Below, in pieces: positions 63,730 through 64,000 of a stretch of 64,000 bases of DNA. How positions within the stretch are numbered: the stretch's first letter is position 1; the number at the start of each line of letters is the position of its first letter. The stretch spans positions 1,922,001 to 1,986,000 of the forward strand of contig NZ_CP073577.1 of NCBI RefSeq assembly GCF_018205975.1. Direction: 5' to 3'. The notes under the pieces were generated by a model. The model did no database searches. It was given only the letters and a program-made list of their open reading frames with translations, and was not told the origin of the DNA. Source of the DNA: Erythrobacter sp. JK5. Lineage in GTDB: Bacteria > Pseudomonadota > Alphaproteobacteria > Sphingomonadales > Sphingomonadaceae. A program made the position numbers and the translations under genes.

Positions 63730-63786
63730 CCCGGCTTCGAAACAAGAAATTCGACTTCTGCCGATCTCCCATCCATATGCAAGCCC

Positions 63787-64000
63787 ATGGCAGGCATACC
63801 TCCCAAACCCTGGCCTACGGGCGAGGCCGAGCAGCTTGAACCGCTGGTCAGGCGCGTGCTCGCGCCCAATCCCTCGCCCTACACCTACACCGGCACACAG
63901 ACGTACGTAGTCGGGCGGTCGGAAGGGCCGGATTGCGCGGTAATCGATCCCGGCCCGAACGAAGCCGATCACCTCGACGCCATCACCGCCGCAGTCGGTG
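63787..64000 (+). CDS. Metallo-beta-lactamase-fold hydrolase (3' end outside window)
   Basis: The first 71 residues are visible. LEPLVRRVLAPNPSPYTYTG then TQTYVVG and CAVIDPGPNEADHLDAI match the N terminus of the LACTB2-like metallo-hydrolase family: the first beta strands, with the first Asp of the fold. The metal-binding HxHxDH motif lies beyond the window. It is divergent from glpK with the 31-bp inverted repeat between them. Confidence 0.75.
   Translation, partial: MAGIPPKPWPTGEAEQLEPLVRRVLAPNPSPYTYTGTQTYVVGRSEGPDCAVIDPGPNEADHLDAITAAVG

Overview
The window reads as a chromosomal segment of a high-GC alphaproteobacterium of the order Sphingomonadales, most likely family Erythrobacteraceae. 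The evidence is gene content: ChpT and RcdA of the CtrA cell-cycle circuit, ClpX/ClpP, an Entner-Doudoroff operon (zwf-edd-glk), SPOR-domain proteins, a large TonB-dependent receptor with TetR control, a non-catalytic dihydroorotase coupled to pyrB, and small families typical of this order (DUF3297, DUF1465, DUF465). I see no insertion sequence, prophage, integrase or CRISPR array. It is core genome with a few accessory genes. No gene-free stretch exceeds about 300 bases once rnpB is counted.

Layout. 1-6.5 kb: a trypsin-like autotransporter (5' cut by the window), a glutamate-synthase-domain FMN protein, and a pentapeptide-repeat protein. 6.5-9.9 kb: rnpB, a cell-wall amidase coupled to chpT, and a JAMM peptidase divergent from rluD. 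10-14.8 kb: rpoH, then a translationally coupled string mtgA - CDF metal exporter - ECF sigma - anti-sigma, followed by a FAS1 (fasciclin) protein. This resembles the mycobacterial SigK-RskA-MPT70/83 arrangement. 14.8-21.3 kb: amino-acid racemase, clpX, clpP, a secreted amidase, trigger factor with a histone-H1-like tail, and tRNA-Leu. 21.4-26.8 kb: DUF3297, der, DUF2721, a secreted protein, bacterioferritin and its ferredoxin (each preceded by a Fur-box-like dyad), and a DUF418 membrane protein. 26.8-30.8 kb: two SPOR-domain proteins around a ParA-like ATPase and a ribbon-helix-helix protein. 30.8-35.2 kb: pyrBC', sppA and tRNA-Val. 35.3-40.8 kb: a membrane protein, a PKHD hydroxylase, a lipoprotein, and a TetR/TonB-receptor pair with an operator-like dyad. 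40.8-47.2 kb: serS-surE-K+ channel, DUF1761, rimO and a transglutaminase. 47.4-54.4 kb: zwf-edd-glk plus a divergent PEP-carboxylase-like gene. 54.5-64 kb: L,D-transpeptidase; ptsP, rodZ, ybgF and tilS on the minus strand; two DUF465 genes; rcdA; glpK; a 31-bp perfect inverted repeat; and the start of a metallo-beta-lactamase-fold gene.

Two themes stand out. First, four otherwise normal genes (rluD, the FAS1 gene, der, the DUF418 gene) each carry one frameshift at a short C run of the plus strand. Because der is normally essential, these are more likely systematic homopolymer errors than real pseudogenes. Second, several coherent regulatory layouts are visible: the ECF/anti-sigma/FAS1 cluster with a candidate ECF promoter, iron-box-like dyads at bfr, bfd and the PKHD hydroxylase, a TetR operator, and the ParA-RHH-SPOR locus. 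The ParA-RHH-SPOR locus is the best candidate here for an incompletely described system.
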